A stretch of DNA of 32,378 nt, taken from the NCBI GenBank assembly GCA_029865385.1, contig JAOUGX010000035.1:1-32378 (forward strand). The letters are read 5' to 3'. Positions 23,612 to 31,756 of this stretch are shown here, piece after piece. The DNA comes from Gammaproteobacteria bacterium. Lineage in GTDB: Bacteria > Pseudomonadota > Gammaproteobacteria > Steroidobacterales > Woeseiaceae. Under the pieces are notes generated by a model. The model was not told the origin of the DNA. It saw only the letters and a list, made by a program, of their open reading frames with translations, and ran no database searches. Position 1 is the first letter of the stretch; each line of letters opens with the position of its first letter. The position numbers and the translations under genes were made by a program.

Positions 23612-25408
23612 CTACTGTTCGAGTACTGGCAGGGTCAGCGACGATCGGTATTGCTCGCTGTGATGAATCGTAATTTCGGCGGCCTTCGATTCGGCTGAAG
23701 TCATCTCGGATTCACCCGTCTGCAGGTTTCGCGACAGGTGCGGGGCAAACGTCGCTGATACCTGCAGTTGAACGCGATGTCCGGCAGCAAAGCGGTTGGC
23801 TGTCAGGAGGCCGTCCAGCGTAATCTCATAGACTTCACCCGGCTCGAGCAATTTGCGCCCATTGGCGATATCGCGGTAACTCGCACGCATCGAATCGGCG
23901 CCGGGACTCATCAGGTTCATCGCCCGGCCGTCCGGATAGACGTCGAGCATTCGCACCCACAGGTCGAAGTCGCGGCAATTGCAGCTTACGTAAACGCGAG
24001 CGACGGCATTGCCGGCGATGCTCAGGCTTTCATCCAGCGCCGCGCTCTCGAAAATCAGCACATCGGGCCGGGACGCCACCATGCTGTAGTCGTGCGGGCC
24101 GCGCGCTGCGTACGGATCGCTGACCGGATCCGCGGGATCCGCAACGAATCGACTGAACGGCACTTCTGACGGCTTGCTGCAATCGCCCAGCATTGCGGTC
24201 GCAGATCCAGCGCCGAAACACAGCTGCTCGACAGCCGTGTCTGCCGGCGGCCAGGTGGCCGCTTCGCGCCAGCGGTTTTCCCCCATGACGAAATAGCGTA
24301 CAGCCGCTGCATCGCGCTGACCGCTATCGAGTTTCCGCATATGCTGGTCAAAGAAATCCAGGATCAAATCGTCGTAATCAATTGCTGCAGTAGCGCCGAA
24401 GTCGAGTTCGCCGACCTGCTGCTGCGCCGTCGCAGCAACACCGTGTTTCCACGGACCGATGACGAGGCGGGTTCGGCTGTTAGCTGACGCACTGCGGGAG
24501 GCAACCAGGCCATTGAAGTTTGTCGCCGCACCTTCTGTACCGTAGGAGTCGTCATGCCAGCCGCTGAGGTTCAGCACGGCTGCATCGACGTCGTCATAAC
24601 GGGTTCGGATCTCGGCCCAGTCCCACCAGGAATGTTCCGGCGGATGCTTCATCCATTCGAAGTAGTACGGCGCCTCTTTCCGAAGGTAGGGCAGTTCGGC
24701 AAGCGGCAGGAAGGACTCGTAGTCGTCGCGTACTTTCGGCCACATCTGTTCCGCCTCGGCGTCGGTTCGAATGCCGGGCATGTCGAGCCGAACGCGCGCA
24801 TCGGGTGCAATGTACTGGTATATCCACGGCAGCCAGGAAAGGTCGAAGGCGCCGTTCATGTAAAAGAACTTCCGTGGCGTCGAGTAAGTCATTGCGGGCG
24901 CCATCGCCACCAGCCGCGGCGGGGATTCGATTGCCGCGAGCCATTGCACGGCACCCGGGTACGACAGTCCGAAGCTGCCGACATCGCCATTCGACCAGGG
25001 CTGAACGGCCGCCCACTCGATCGTGTCGTAGCCGTCCCGGCCTTCATTGCGATACGGCTCGAAGAAACCATCGGAGGCATAACGTCCGCGAACATCCTGC
25101 ATAATCACCGCGTAGCCGCGCGAAACGGCGTTCAGATGCGTGCGGTACGTTTCAGCCGCATCGGACTTGCTGTAAGGCGTGCGATACAACAACACCGGGA
25201 ACGGGCCCTCGCCTGGCGGCAGGTAAATGTCGGCGCGCAGGATGACGCCGTCGCGCATCGGCACCTCGATATTCTTTTGCACCGCGTAGTCGGCGGCGAC
25301 AGGTGCGGCGCCGCGGCTTTCGTCATTCTGCGGGCTGCAGGCGGCAAGAAGCGCCAGCGCAGAGGCGGTCAGGCCGGCAATGATTCTTCTGTATTCCTTA
25401 TAATGCAT
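23612..25408 (-). CDS. CocE/NonD-type (S15) alpha/beta-hydrolase lipoprotein
   Basis: 598 residues from the ATG at 25408, which yields the lipoprotein signal MHYKEYRRIIAGLTASALAL ending in LLAAC. An in-frame ATG at 25450 would overlap the upstream gene and bury the signal. The N-terminal hydrolase domain has VPMRDGVILRADIYLP, MQDVRGRYASDG and the nucleophile GSFGLSYPG (Ser149). The Asp lies in LSGWHDDSY and the His in IGPWKHG, as in cocaine esterase and X-Pro dipeptidyl peptidases. The last ~200 residues are the jelly-roll XPP C-terminal domain (LIFESAALDESLSIAGN, HRVQLQVSATF). It could be an acyl-amino-acid, ester or X-Pro peptide hydrolase at the envelope. Its start lies 28 nt after the cyanophycinase-like gene stop, so the two are probably cotranscribed. 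Confidence 0.92.
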   Translation of the reverse strand: MHYKEYRRIIAGLTASALALLAACSPQNDESRGAAPVAADYAVQKNIEVPMRDGVILRADIYLPPGEGPFPVLLYRTPYSKSDAAETYRTHLNAVSRGYAVIMQDVRGRYASDGFFEPYRNEGRDGYDTIEWAAVQPWSNGDVGSFGLSYPGAVQWLAAIESPPRLVAMAPAMTYSTPRKFFYMNGAFDLSWLPWIYQYIAPDARVRLDMPGIRTDAEAEQMWPKVRDDYESFLPLAELPYLRKEAPYYFEWMKHPPEHSWWDWAEIRTRYDDVDAAVLNLSGWHDDSYGTEGAATNFNGLVASRSASANSRTRLVIGPWKHGVAATAQQQVGELDFGATAAIDYDDLILDFFDQHMRKLDSGQRDAAAVRYFVMGENRWREAATWPPADTAVEQLCFGAGSATAMLGDCSKPSEVPFSRFVADPADPVSDPYAARGPHDYSMVASRPDVLIFESAALDESLSIAGNAVARVYVSCNCRDFDLWVRMLDVYPDGRAMNLMSPGADSMRASYRDIANGRKLLEPGEVYEITLDGLLTANRFAAGHRVQLQVSATFAPHLSRNLQTGESEMTSAESKAAEITIHHSEQYRSSLTLPVLEQ

Positions 25409-25436
25409 GCAAACGACTCGGGGAATGAACCGGGCC

Positions 25437-26447
25437 TCAGTATATTTCATCGCGAGACGAACTCAGGTGTCCCCCGTCGACATTCAGTGTGTACGCGGTG
25501 CCACCGGAACCTGCCCAGGCCTTGATATCGAAGCGGGTGCCGGGCATCGCGCGATATACGGCGATGCCATGCATCGTTAGCGGGGTGCCCGGCGTGCAAA
25601 CCGTTGCGGCTTCGGTTGCTCGCAGGAAGTACACGTAAGGCGTGTCGTGGTCCTGCGTCGCGAACACTTCGGCGATACCGGTGGCCGGATCTATGTGCAG
25701 CGAGGTTTCGCGATCCGCCGCGATAGCTTTTGCAAAGCGACCGTCGTGCACGAGCCTCGCCAGCAGTGCAATCGTCCGGCCGATGCGGTCGCGCTCGACC
25801 AGGTGCTGGTCGGTAATCACGTTTTGCATACCCGCGAAAGTCAGGAAGTCGTTTTCCAGTGTCAAATCCTCGTGAAAAGGATCCGACAGAGCGTTGCTCG
25901 AAGTCAGGCTCTCAGGCGACATCGCCGAATAACTGAACTCGCCCATGACGGCCATCCCTGCACTGGTGCCACCAATCGGTGCCGGTTTTGTCGCTACGAA
26001 ATGGATGGCATCCTCGACCGGTGTTCCTTTCCAGTACCTGACATAGTTGGACTGATCTCCGCCTGCTATGAAAAGTGCCTCGGCATCCCGAATTTTTTCT
26101 ACCACCAATGGGTCATAAGCCGCATCACGATTTTTGAACACGATCGTTGCCACGGAGTCGCAATTGCAGAGGGCATAGATGTATTCGTTGTAGTCGTCGC
26201 CGCCCGATGCGCGCAGCACGACGAAATCGCCGCCGCCGGACAGCTCTCCCATGCGCTGGTAGTTGAAGTCCACATCATCCCCGCCTCCCTGCATAACCAG
26301 CAAGCCGCCGGTCTCGGTAACGACGTCTTCTGCATTCCCGGTGATGTAGTAGTCGAAGCCGGGTTGGAAAGGACTCGTCGCGCAGCCGGAAGCAATCGCG
26401 CAGATGGCGGCAATTACGGTGCGCCTGGGGATAACCGGTCTGCTCAC
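25437..26447 (-). CDS. Cyanophycinase-like (peptidase S51) exported protein
   Basis: 336 residues with a GTG start at 26447; the next in-frame ATG is far inside. The N-terminus has a basic start with twin Arg (PRRTVIAAICAIASGC), and Cys22 may be lipidated. The S51 core is clear: LFIAGGDQSNYVRYW (cofactor-free glutamine-amidotransferase-like fold) and the nucleophile elbow IGGTSAGMAVMG with Ser162. Downstream, FLTFAGMQNVITDQHLVERDRIGR carries the typical His/Arg segment. Cyanophycinases cut beta-Asp-Arg from cyanophycin; related S51 enzymes cut isoaspartyl or alpha-Asp peptides. No cyanophycin synthetase is in the window, so an extracellular or periplasmic isoaspartyl peptide substrate is reasonable (inference). 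It is 46 nt downstream of the GT2 stop and upstream of the CocE-type gene. Confidence 0.88.
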   Translation of the reverse strand: MSRPVIPRRTVIAAICAIASGCATSPFQPGFDYYITGNAEDVVTETGGLLVMQGGGDDVDFNYQRMGELSGGGDFVVLRASGGDDYNEYIYALCNCDSVATIVFKNRDAAYDPLVVEKIRDAEALFIAGGDQSNYVRYWKGTPVEDAIHFVATKPAPIGGTSAGMAVMGEFSYSAMSPESLTSSNALSDPFHEDLTLENDFLTFAGMQNVITDQHLVERDRIGRTIALLARLVHDGRFAKAIAADRETSLHIDPATGIAEVFATQDHDTPYVYFLRATEAATVCTPGTPLTMHGIAVYRAMPGTRFDIKAWAGSGGTAYTLNVDGGHLSSSRDEIY

Positions 26448-26493
26448 GTGACCACGCTGGCGATTGAGAGAACTGCTCCGGGCTGTATTGCTC

Positions 26494-27906
26494 TTATGCC
26501 CGGTCCGACAGGCTGCTGCTTCGAGTGAGCGTTTCCCACACGTGCTTGCCGCCTCGCAGCCATCGTACCAGTCCCTGCAGCCGCCAGATCGCCGTTAATT
26601 GTCGGAAGCCGAAATTTTCAAGGATGGCGATCGCATACAGGAGCATCAGGTCACGGGTACGCGAATACATGTGAAAAGACAGCTCCTCGAGCATGATCGC
26701 GCTGGTCGACAGAAGCATTCCGAGGCTGATTGCGAGAAGCAGGAAAATCATGGCTTCCGGCCATGCCAGCCAGCCGAGAACGGCGCAGGCAATGATGAAA
26801 AAATAGCCAGCGACTTCGATGACGGGGCCCATCAATTCGAAAACCAGGTAGAACGGAATCGCGATCCAGGAGACCGTGCCGCCCTTCGGGTTGAAGATCA
26901 GCGAACGATTCAGCATCAGGGCCTGGCCGAGACCGTGTTGCCAGCGTACCCGCTGGCTTTTCAAATCTCGCAGGTTCTCCGGCGCGTCCGTCCAGCAGAC
27001 CGGGTCCGGGATGAAGGTAATTCTGTACGGCCGCCCGTCCTGCTTCATGAGCCGATGCATGCGCAAGATGAGTTCCATGTCCTCGCCGACAGCGTTCGGA
27101 TTGTAGCCACCGACTTCCACCAGGGTTTCCTTGTGAAAGACGCCAAATGCGCCGGATATGATCAGGAGCGCATTCATCGGCGACCAGCCCATGCGACCGA
27201 ACAGGAACGCACGCAGGTATTCGACGACCTGAACCAACGCAAGAAAATTGCGCGGTAGCCGTACTTTTTCCAGAAAGCCCTGGCGAACCAGGCAGCCGTT
27301 GGCGATGCGTACGGTACCGCCGACCGCGATCGTGCTTGAGTCCTCGAGAAACGGCCTTACTACCCGGCGCAGACTATCGGGCTGCAGGATGGAGTCGGCA
27401 TCGACCACGCAGACGAGAGGATATCTGCAGGCGTTGATGCCTGCGTTGCTGGCATCCGCCTTGCTTCCTCCATTGACCTTGTCGACGACGCGCAGATTAC
27501 TGAACCGGGTCGAGCGATAAATGCCCTTGACGTCGGCGCAGGGAACCCGGGCGCGATAAGCCTCCGGAAACGATTGCATGCCGAACTCATCGACGAGCTT
27601 CTGCAATGTATCGTCCTTTGAGCCGTCGTTGACCACGATCAGTTCGAAGTCCGGGTACTCCAGTTGAAGCATTGCTTTTACAGAAGTAATTATGGACGAG
27701 GATTCGTTGTAGGCCGGGACGACCAGGCTGATCGGTATATCGAGTGCCGAGAACGCGGCTTCAGCTTCGTACTGATCGGCGGTTTGCAGATACCTGCGAA
27801 TGCCGAACGACGCGATCACGTTCTGCATCAGGTACCCGGCATTGATCCCGACGAAGTAGGCGAGAAAAACCCACTGGCCATACAGGACGAAATTTTCGAT
27901 CGTCAT
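26494..27906 (-). CDS. Processive-type membrane glycosyltransferase family 2 (polysaccharide synthase)
   Basis: 470 residues from the ATG at 27906, which overlaps the HEAT gene's stop as ATGA; a longer frame from 28050 lies within that gene. One N-terminal membrane helix is at about 8-30. The GT-A domain has ISLVVPAYNESSS, Asp94 in VVNDGSKDD, the DxD-type Asp169-Ala-Asp171 in VVDADS, Glu275-Asp276 in AVGEDMELILR and the QxxRW motif Gln318 to Trp322 (QRVRWQHGL). This is the full set of processive synthases such as PgaC, hyaluronan or cellulose synthases. Two or three C-terminal helices at about 345-402 fit a polymer-conducting channel. There is no PilZ domain. It would polymerise a UDP- or NDP-sugar and feed the chain across the inner membrane. 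Last gene of the tight four-gene block. Confidence 0.93.
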   Translation of the reverse strand: MTIENFVLYGQWVFLAYFVGINAGYLMQNVIASFGIRRYLQTADQYEAEAAFSALDIPISLVVPAYNESSSIITSVKAMLQLEYPDFELIVVNDGSKDDTLQKLVDEFGMQSFPEAYRARVPCADVKGIYRSTRFSNLRVVDKVNGGSKADASNAGINACRYPLVCVVDADSILQPDSLRRVVRPFLEDSSTIAVGGTVRIANGCLVRQGFLEKVRLPRNFLALVQVVEYLRAFLFGRMGWSPMNALLIISGAFGVFHKETLVEVGGYNPNAVGEDMELILRMHRLMKQDGRPYRITFIPDPVCWTDAPENLRDLKSQRVRWQHGLGQALMLNRSLIFNPKGGTVSWIAIPFYLVFELMGPVIEVAGYFFIIACAVLGWLAWPEAMIFLLLAISLGMLLSTSAIMLEELSFHMYSRTRDLMLLYAIAILENFGFRQLTAIWRLQGLVRWLRGGKHVWETLTRSSSLSDRA

Positions 27907-28979
27907 GCCAGACCGACCTCTGCCATCGCCTGCTGCAACATGTCGGCGGCATAGTGGTCCTGCTGTTGGTCGCGCAACCTGCGCAGGCTGTTTGGGCCCA
28001 TGAACGGCAACGACGCGATTGCCTGGGCGGCACGGTACCGGACCCACCACTCCCTGTCCCGCAGCAGCGACTCGAGAAAAGACAAGTGCTCTTTCTGGCC
28101 GATCCGACCGAGTACCTTTGCGGCCTGCATTCGCACGTACCAGCTTCGATGGCGGGTCAGGGCGGCGAGTCGCGGTACGCCGGAGTAACCGCGCACGAGC
28201 TTGAGGGCGGCACTGAGCACCGACGGATCGTCGACTCCGCGAATAATATCGATAACCAGTGCTTCGAGAACTTCCGGCTCGACCAGATGAACGAATTGAA
28301 GCAGGTAGGTCTTGTCCTCGTTTTTCGCGGACCGAATGGCGCGGTACATGGGTTCGCTGATCAGTTCGCTTCCGGCCATGCGAAGGAAAAGAGACACGCG
28401 GTTGCGCGGCCAGTCCCGTCGCCCGGCAATCATCGGTATCAGCGTTTCGATAGCAGTTTCGGCGTCGATATCGACCAGGGCCACAGCAGCCGTGATCGAT
28501 AACGCAAGGTTCGGGTGCGCAACATAACTGGCAATCGCGGATCGACTGGGCGCATCGCGCAAGTGTCCCAATGTCTGCAATGCGAGGATCTTCGACTGAA
28601 TTCGTCGCCGACGCAGTCGTTTACGCGCAACGGCCGGCAGTCCCATGCGCTGGCCGAGCAGGATCAGGTTGTCGGCGGCGTCTCCTCCGACTGTGTCCCG
28701 AAGCCGGTTCCATTCTTCCATGACATCGGTTCGATTGTTTGCACGGATTATCGGCAACTTCAGCGTTCCTGCGGCGTCAGCTGAAAGCACCGCGGACGCG
28801 AGGATGCTGCGCCATTGACGCACAGTCCGGGCACGCCGGCGAGTGCCGACAATCGTGGTCAGCCGCAAACCGAGTGTGTAGACGAATAAAGCGACGGTAG
28901 TGGTGAGCACGGCCGCAATGGACCAGATCGCCACCGTTGCAGACGCGTCAAATTCCGACCGAAACAGCCATTCCAGCAT
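27903..28979 (-). CDS. Membrane-anchored HEAT-repeat protein
   Basis: 358 residues. A GGAGG Shine-Dalgarno sequence lies four bases before the ATG at 28979. One membrane helix is at about 15-37 (TVAIWSIAAVLTTTVALFVY). A basic linker (RRRARTVRQWR) suggests the rest is cytoplasmic. From about 120 there are HEAT/PBS-type helical repeats: ILALQTLGHLRDAPSRSAIA, LSITAAVALVDIDAETAIET, YVRMQAAKVLGRIGQKEHLS and WVRYRAAQAIASLPFMG. Such repeats are protein-binding scaffolds without catalysis. It overlaps the YaiO-like gene by 32 nt and the GT2 gene by 4 nt, so a structural or regulatory partner of the synthase is the best guess (inference). It takes the position held by small accessory subunits such as PgaD in other systems. 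Confidence 0.87.
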   Translation of the reverse strand: MLEWLFRSEFDASATVAIWSIAAVLTTTVALFVYTLGLRLTTIVGTRRRARTVRQWRSILASAVLSADAAGTLKLPIIRANNRTDVMEEWNRLRDTVGGDAADNLILLGQRMGLPAVARKRLRRRRIQSKILALQTLGHLRDAPSRSAIASYVAHPNLALSITAAVALVDIDAETAIETLIPMIAGRRDWPRNRVSLFLRMAGSELISEPMYRAIRSAKNEDKTYLLQFVHLVEPEVLEALVIDIIRGVDDPSVLSAALKLVRGYSGVPRLAALTRHRSWYVRMQAAKVLGRIGQKEHLSFLESLLRDREWWVRYRAAQAIASLPFMGPNSLRRLRDQQQDHYAADMLQQAMAEVGLA

Positions 28980-30153
28980 ACTGCCTCCGGTAGAAGTCGC
29001 CCTGATTCTGCATACCGAGCCACCAGTCGAGGCTCACGCGATCATTCAGCCTGTGTCGTCCCGTAACGGCGATTCCGCTGACGTCGGTTTTGAGAACCTG
29101 TCCCGGTGCAATCAGCTCGGCTTCCTCGCCGAAATTCAACGAGGCTCCGAAGCTCATCGAATCTCTGACGTACCAATTGAAGGAAAATGTCTGTGAAACG
29201 GAATTCGTGCTGCCGTTCAGATCCGACAGTCCGACAAACCATGCGCTGCGAAATTGTTTGAAATAGTACTCGACGGTTCCACCGAACGTGTCAACCCGAT
29301 CGTTTTCGTAATTGCGCCTGCGAAAACTCGCATCTAATACCCAGCCTTTGCCAACTGGACGTCCACCGTGCAGCCTGAATTCAGTTGCCGGAAGAAAATA
29401 TGCGTCGTTCGATCTGGCCACAGCCATACCGGCGATCCAGCTCGAAGGCAGTTGCCAGTCTGCGCCAAGTGCGAGCTGCACGTCGGAGTTATCAAATCGT
29501 TGATCGCGCGATACGCTGGCGACATATCGATGGTCGTGCGCCGATGTGTACTCGGCTGCGGCGAAAAAGGAACTCCAGCCGGCGAGGCTGTCAGTCAGGT
29601 GTTGGACCGTGCCCCCGGCGCGCAAAGTCCATGAAAGCACTTCTTCGACAGGTGGTGGTATCCACCAGGCTGCATCGGCAAAGTGCGTGGCAGCATGCGC
29701 GCGAAGCTGTTGCATTTCTGTCGATCCGGGACCGTCCGCCTGCAGCGACAGGATGCGGTAATACAATTGCCAGACATCTTCATAATCCGGTGCCAGTGCA
29801 CTCGCGAGCCGAATGTCGCTGAGTGCGAGTTGCGGCCGCTCCTGTTGCAGCAGGATCAATGCCCGGCCGAACAGGTAATCGGCGTCGTCGGGATGGCGTT
29901 CGTGAAGCGCATCGTATTCCCGGAGTGCCGCATCCAGATCGCCTTGCCAGCGCAGGACCTGTGCTCTTCGCAAGCGCATGCCGACATCGTCCGGGTTTTC
30001 GCCAAGGTATGAGTCAATCAGCACCATGGCCCGGGAATAATCCGCCTGGGTTATCGATTGCTCGATTTGTACGTGCGTATCCGATGTCTGTGCCATCGCA
30101 GGCGCTGCCACGAAAAGCATATGCACTGCCAAAAATCTGAGCAGCAGATTCAT
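28948..30153 (-). CDS. YaiO-like outer-membrane protein: TPR domain plus beta-barrel
   Basis: 401 residues. The signal peptide is MNLLLRFLAVHMLFVAAPAM with cleavage after AMA. Residues about 25-165 form TPR-like helices (RLRRAQVLRWQGDLDAALRE, LFGRALILLQQERPQLALSD). From about 180 to the C-terminus are alternating strands rich in Tyr, Phe and Trp (FFAAAEYTSAHDHRYVASVS, VEYYFKQFRSAWFVGLSDLN, SFNWYVRDSMSFGASLNFG), a beta-barrel as in YaiO. The last strand ends GMAVSVGI rather than in Phe. The TPR plus barrel design parallels PgaA, which exports poly-GlcNAc, so a polymer exit pore is plausible. It overlaps the response-regulator stop by ATGA and the HEAT start by 32 nt, a strong sign of coordinated expression. 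Confidence 0.88.
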   Translation of the reverse strand: MNLLLRFLAVHMLFVAAPAMAQTSDTHVQIEQSITQADYSRAMVLIDSYLGENPDDVGMRLRRAQVLRWQGDLDAALREYDALHERHPDDADYLFGRALILLQQERPQLALSDIRLASALAPDYEDVWQLYYRILSLQADGPGSTEMQQLRAHAATHFADAAWWIPPPVEEVLSWTLRAGGTVQHLTDSLAGWSSFFAAAEYTSAHDHRYVASVSRDQRFDNSDVQLALGADWQLPSSWIAGMAVARSNDAYFLPATEFRLHGGRPVGKGWVLDASFRRRNYENDRVDTFGGTVEYYFKQFRSAWFVGLSDLNGSTNSVSQTFSFNWYVRDSMSFGASLNFGEEAELIAPGQVLKTDVSGIAVTGRHRLNDRVSLDWWLGMQNQGDFYRRQYAGMAVSVGI

Positions 30154-30575
30154 CGCTGTGCCATGCGCTGATCGGCATCGCTGGTGACCCTGCGTATGCG
30201 AGCCAGCAGCTCCTGTGGCTTGAACGGTTTCGAAACATAATCGGTCGCGCCGAGGTCGAGTGCCTTGACGATGTCCTGCTCGAGGACTTTTCCGGAAAGA
30301 ACAATTATGGGCACGTGTTGCCAGAGCGGGTTGCTCCGAATGTCCTGGATAATCTGGTAGCCGGATACGTAAGGCAGCATCAGGTCCAGCAGGATGACGT
30401 CGACAGGGCTGACATTGTCGATTGCCGACAAAGCATCGCGCCCGTTGGCTGCAATGATCGGATCATAGCCAACGCGCTGCAGCATGAACTCCAGCAGGTA
30501 CGCAGTATGTGCGTTGTCCTCGACGACCAGTACGCGATTTACCGGCGTGGCGTTCAGATGTTCAGGGTTCAGCAT
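30150..30575 (-). CDS. Receiver-only response regulator
   Basis: 141 residues, a single CheY-type receiver with no output domain. The acidic pair is Glu19-Asp20 (VLVVEDN), the phosphoacceptor Asp64 (VILLDLMLP), the switch Ser94 (IIVLSGK) and Lys116 (YVSKPFKP). All are intact, so it should be phosphorylated by an unlinked histidine kinase or phosphorelay. It probably acts through protein contact, as no DNA-binding part exists. It is the first gene of the RR, YaiO-like, HEAT, GT2 block and overlaps the next gene by 4 nt. That favours control of the polysaccharide machine after translation. The start at 30575 has only a weak ribosome site. Confidence 0.92.
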   Translation of the reverse strand: MLNPEHLNATPVNRVLVVEDNAHTAYLLEFMLQRVGYDPIIAANGRDALSAIDNVSPVDVILLDLMLPYVSGYQIIQDIRSNPLWQHVPIIVLSGKVLEQDIVKALDLGATDYVSKPFKPQELLARIRRVTSDADQRMAQR

Positions 30576-30616
30576 TGCGCATCGCCGTCAGTTATTTCAC
30601 ATAATATCGAGCAAGG

Positions 30617-30636
30617 GGCCATTCCCGGGAACGGCC
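30617..30636. promoter_or_regulatory. 20-bp palindrome upstream of the polysaccharide operon
   Basis: GGCCATTCCCGGGAACGGCC has nine of ten positions paired around its centre, with one A/C mismatch. It sits about 42 nt before the response-regulator start codon. A possible -10 box (TATTAT, minus strand, near 30605) lies between it and the gene. Position and symmetry fit an operator or activator site overlapping a -35 region. No regulator is assigned. Confidence 0.35.
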
Positions 30637-30697
30637 GGTGCTCAATGTTGATATCGGCTTATGCCCCTGAAACTTAAGCAGAAATAGCTGCGCAGAA

Positions 30698-30719
30698 AGC
30701 CGCCGGCGCGGCCACGGCT
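30698..30719 (-). terminator. Possible terminator after the metallo-beta-lactamase-fold gene
   Basis: On the minus strand AGCCG at 30719-30715 pairs with CGGCT at 30702-30698, with GGC/GCC nested inside, and the stem runs into TTTCT. It lies about 25 nt after the stop of the metallo-beta-lactamase-fold gene and before the palindrome and start of the polysaccharide operon. That supports separate transcription units. The stem is short and the T-run weak. Confidence 0.35.
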
Positions 30720-30743
30720 GCGCGGGGGCGTTTAAGGGTGGAC

Positions 30744-31727
30744 TTAGAAAATGTCGAGATCGTTGGCGAGAACTACCGGCCCGTCGTAGGTCGACCGGAC
30801 CTCGTCGACGATGATGTTCTCCGGCACGCCGTAGTAGAGGCCGTGATAGAGCACCAGCAGTCCGGGCCTCGCCTCGCTCGCCAGGCGGCCGAGCTCCGAT
30901 GCCGGCGTATGCGACTTGCGGTGATAAGCCTGGAAGCCGGGACTGTTTTTCGCGAGCCCGCTGTCGCTGATGACCTCGTGGATCAGGATATCTACGCCGC
31001 GCGCCATTTCGAGCAGCCTGTCGCTGTATGCCGTGTCACCCGAAATGACGATCGACTTGTCGCCGGTCGTAATGCGATAGCCGAACGCCGGCCTGATGTC
31101 GCCGTGATTCACTTCAAATGCCTCAATACGCAGATCGCCCTTCTCAAAAACAAATCCGTCTTCGATCTCGCTGACCGAAACCTTGTATCCCTCAGGGTTC
31201 GGCACGGGCTGTGCGCTCGATGTTCGCGTGCGCACGTCCGGCGCCATCATCGCGGTCATTCCACTCGTCATTTCGCGCATGCCGGGAGGACCGAAAGCCT
31301 GCAGCTGACCGGGCCGTCGCCACCACAGCGTGTATACGAGCTCGGAATAGTCCATCGTGTGATCGCCGTGCATGTGCGTTACGAAGACGCAGCAGATCTG
31401 GCTCGGATACAGAGACGGAATATCGTAGCGGTAACGCGCGCGGGTCGCATTGCGAACTGCGCCGGCGCCTATGTCGAAAACGTATGCCTGGCCCTTGTGA
31501 ATGACCGCGATGCTCGCGCCGGCCCGATTTGCATCGGGAATGGGCGTACCGGTGCCGAGTATTACCACCTGCGTGGCGGCAGCCAATTCATCCTTGCTCG
31601 GTCCGTCCCGCGTCTCGACGACGGCACTTGCAGGCGGTTTTGCCATCGATTCCTTATTGCCCGAGTCGCAGGCTGAAACCAGCGAGGAGAAAATCGCGAC
31701 GAACAGCATTGAGTGGCCGGCAGACAT
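30744..31727 (-). CDS. Metallo-beta-lactamase-fold hydrolase lipoprotein (RNase Z/arylsulfatase-like group)
   Basis: 327 residues. The signal MSAGHSMLFVAIFSSLVSAC makes Cys20 a likely lipid site. The fold opens with QVVILGTGTPIPDANRAGAS, followed by the zinc motif THMHGDH (117-123), the His of FEVNHGD, Asp in ISGDTAYSD and the late His of KSHTPASELG. This order fits the RNase Z-like and type II arylsulfatase/lactonase branch of the superfamily, but the lipoprotein signal argues against tRNA processing. The substrate is probably an ester, sulfate ester or phosphodiester in the envelope. GGGGT precedes the start. It begins 29 nt after the trehalase stop and is probably cotranscribed with it; a 168-nt gap separates it from the polysaccharide operon. 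Confidence 0.9.
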   Translation of the reverse strand: MSAGHSMLFVAIFSSLVSACDSGNKESMAKPPASAVVETRDGPSKDELAAATQVVILGTGTPIPDANRAGASIAVIHKGQAYVFDIGAGAVRNATRARYRYDIPSLYPSQICCVFVTHMHGDHTMDYSELVYTLWWRRPGQLQAFGPPGMREMTSGMTAMMAPDVRTRTSSAQPVPNPEGYKVSVSEIEDGFVFEKGDLRIEAFEVNHGDIRPAFGYRITTGDKSIVISGDTAYSDRLLEMARGVDILIHEVISDSGLAKNSPGFQAYHRKSHTPASELGRLASEARPGLLVLYHGLYYGVPENIIVDEVRSTYDGPVVLANDLDIF

Positions 31728-31756
31728 GAGTACCCCGCAAAACGGCTGCCGGTACT

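Noticed and set aside
25409-25450. Upstream ATG for the CocE-type lipoprotein
   Set aside because: Overlaps the preceding gene and pushes the lipoprotein signal too far from the N-terminus.
27907-28050. N-terminal extension of the GT2
   Set aside because: Lies within the HEAT gene; the ATGA overlap start gives a membrane helix right at the N-terminus.
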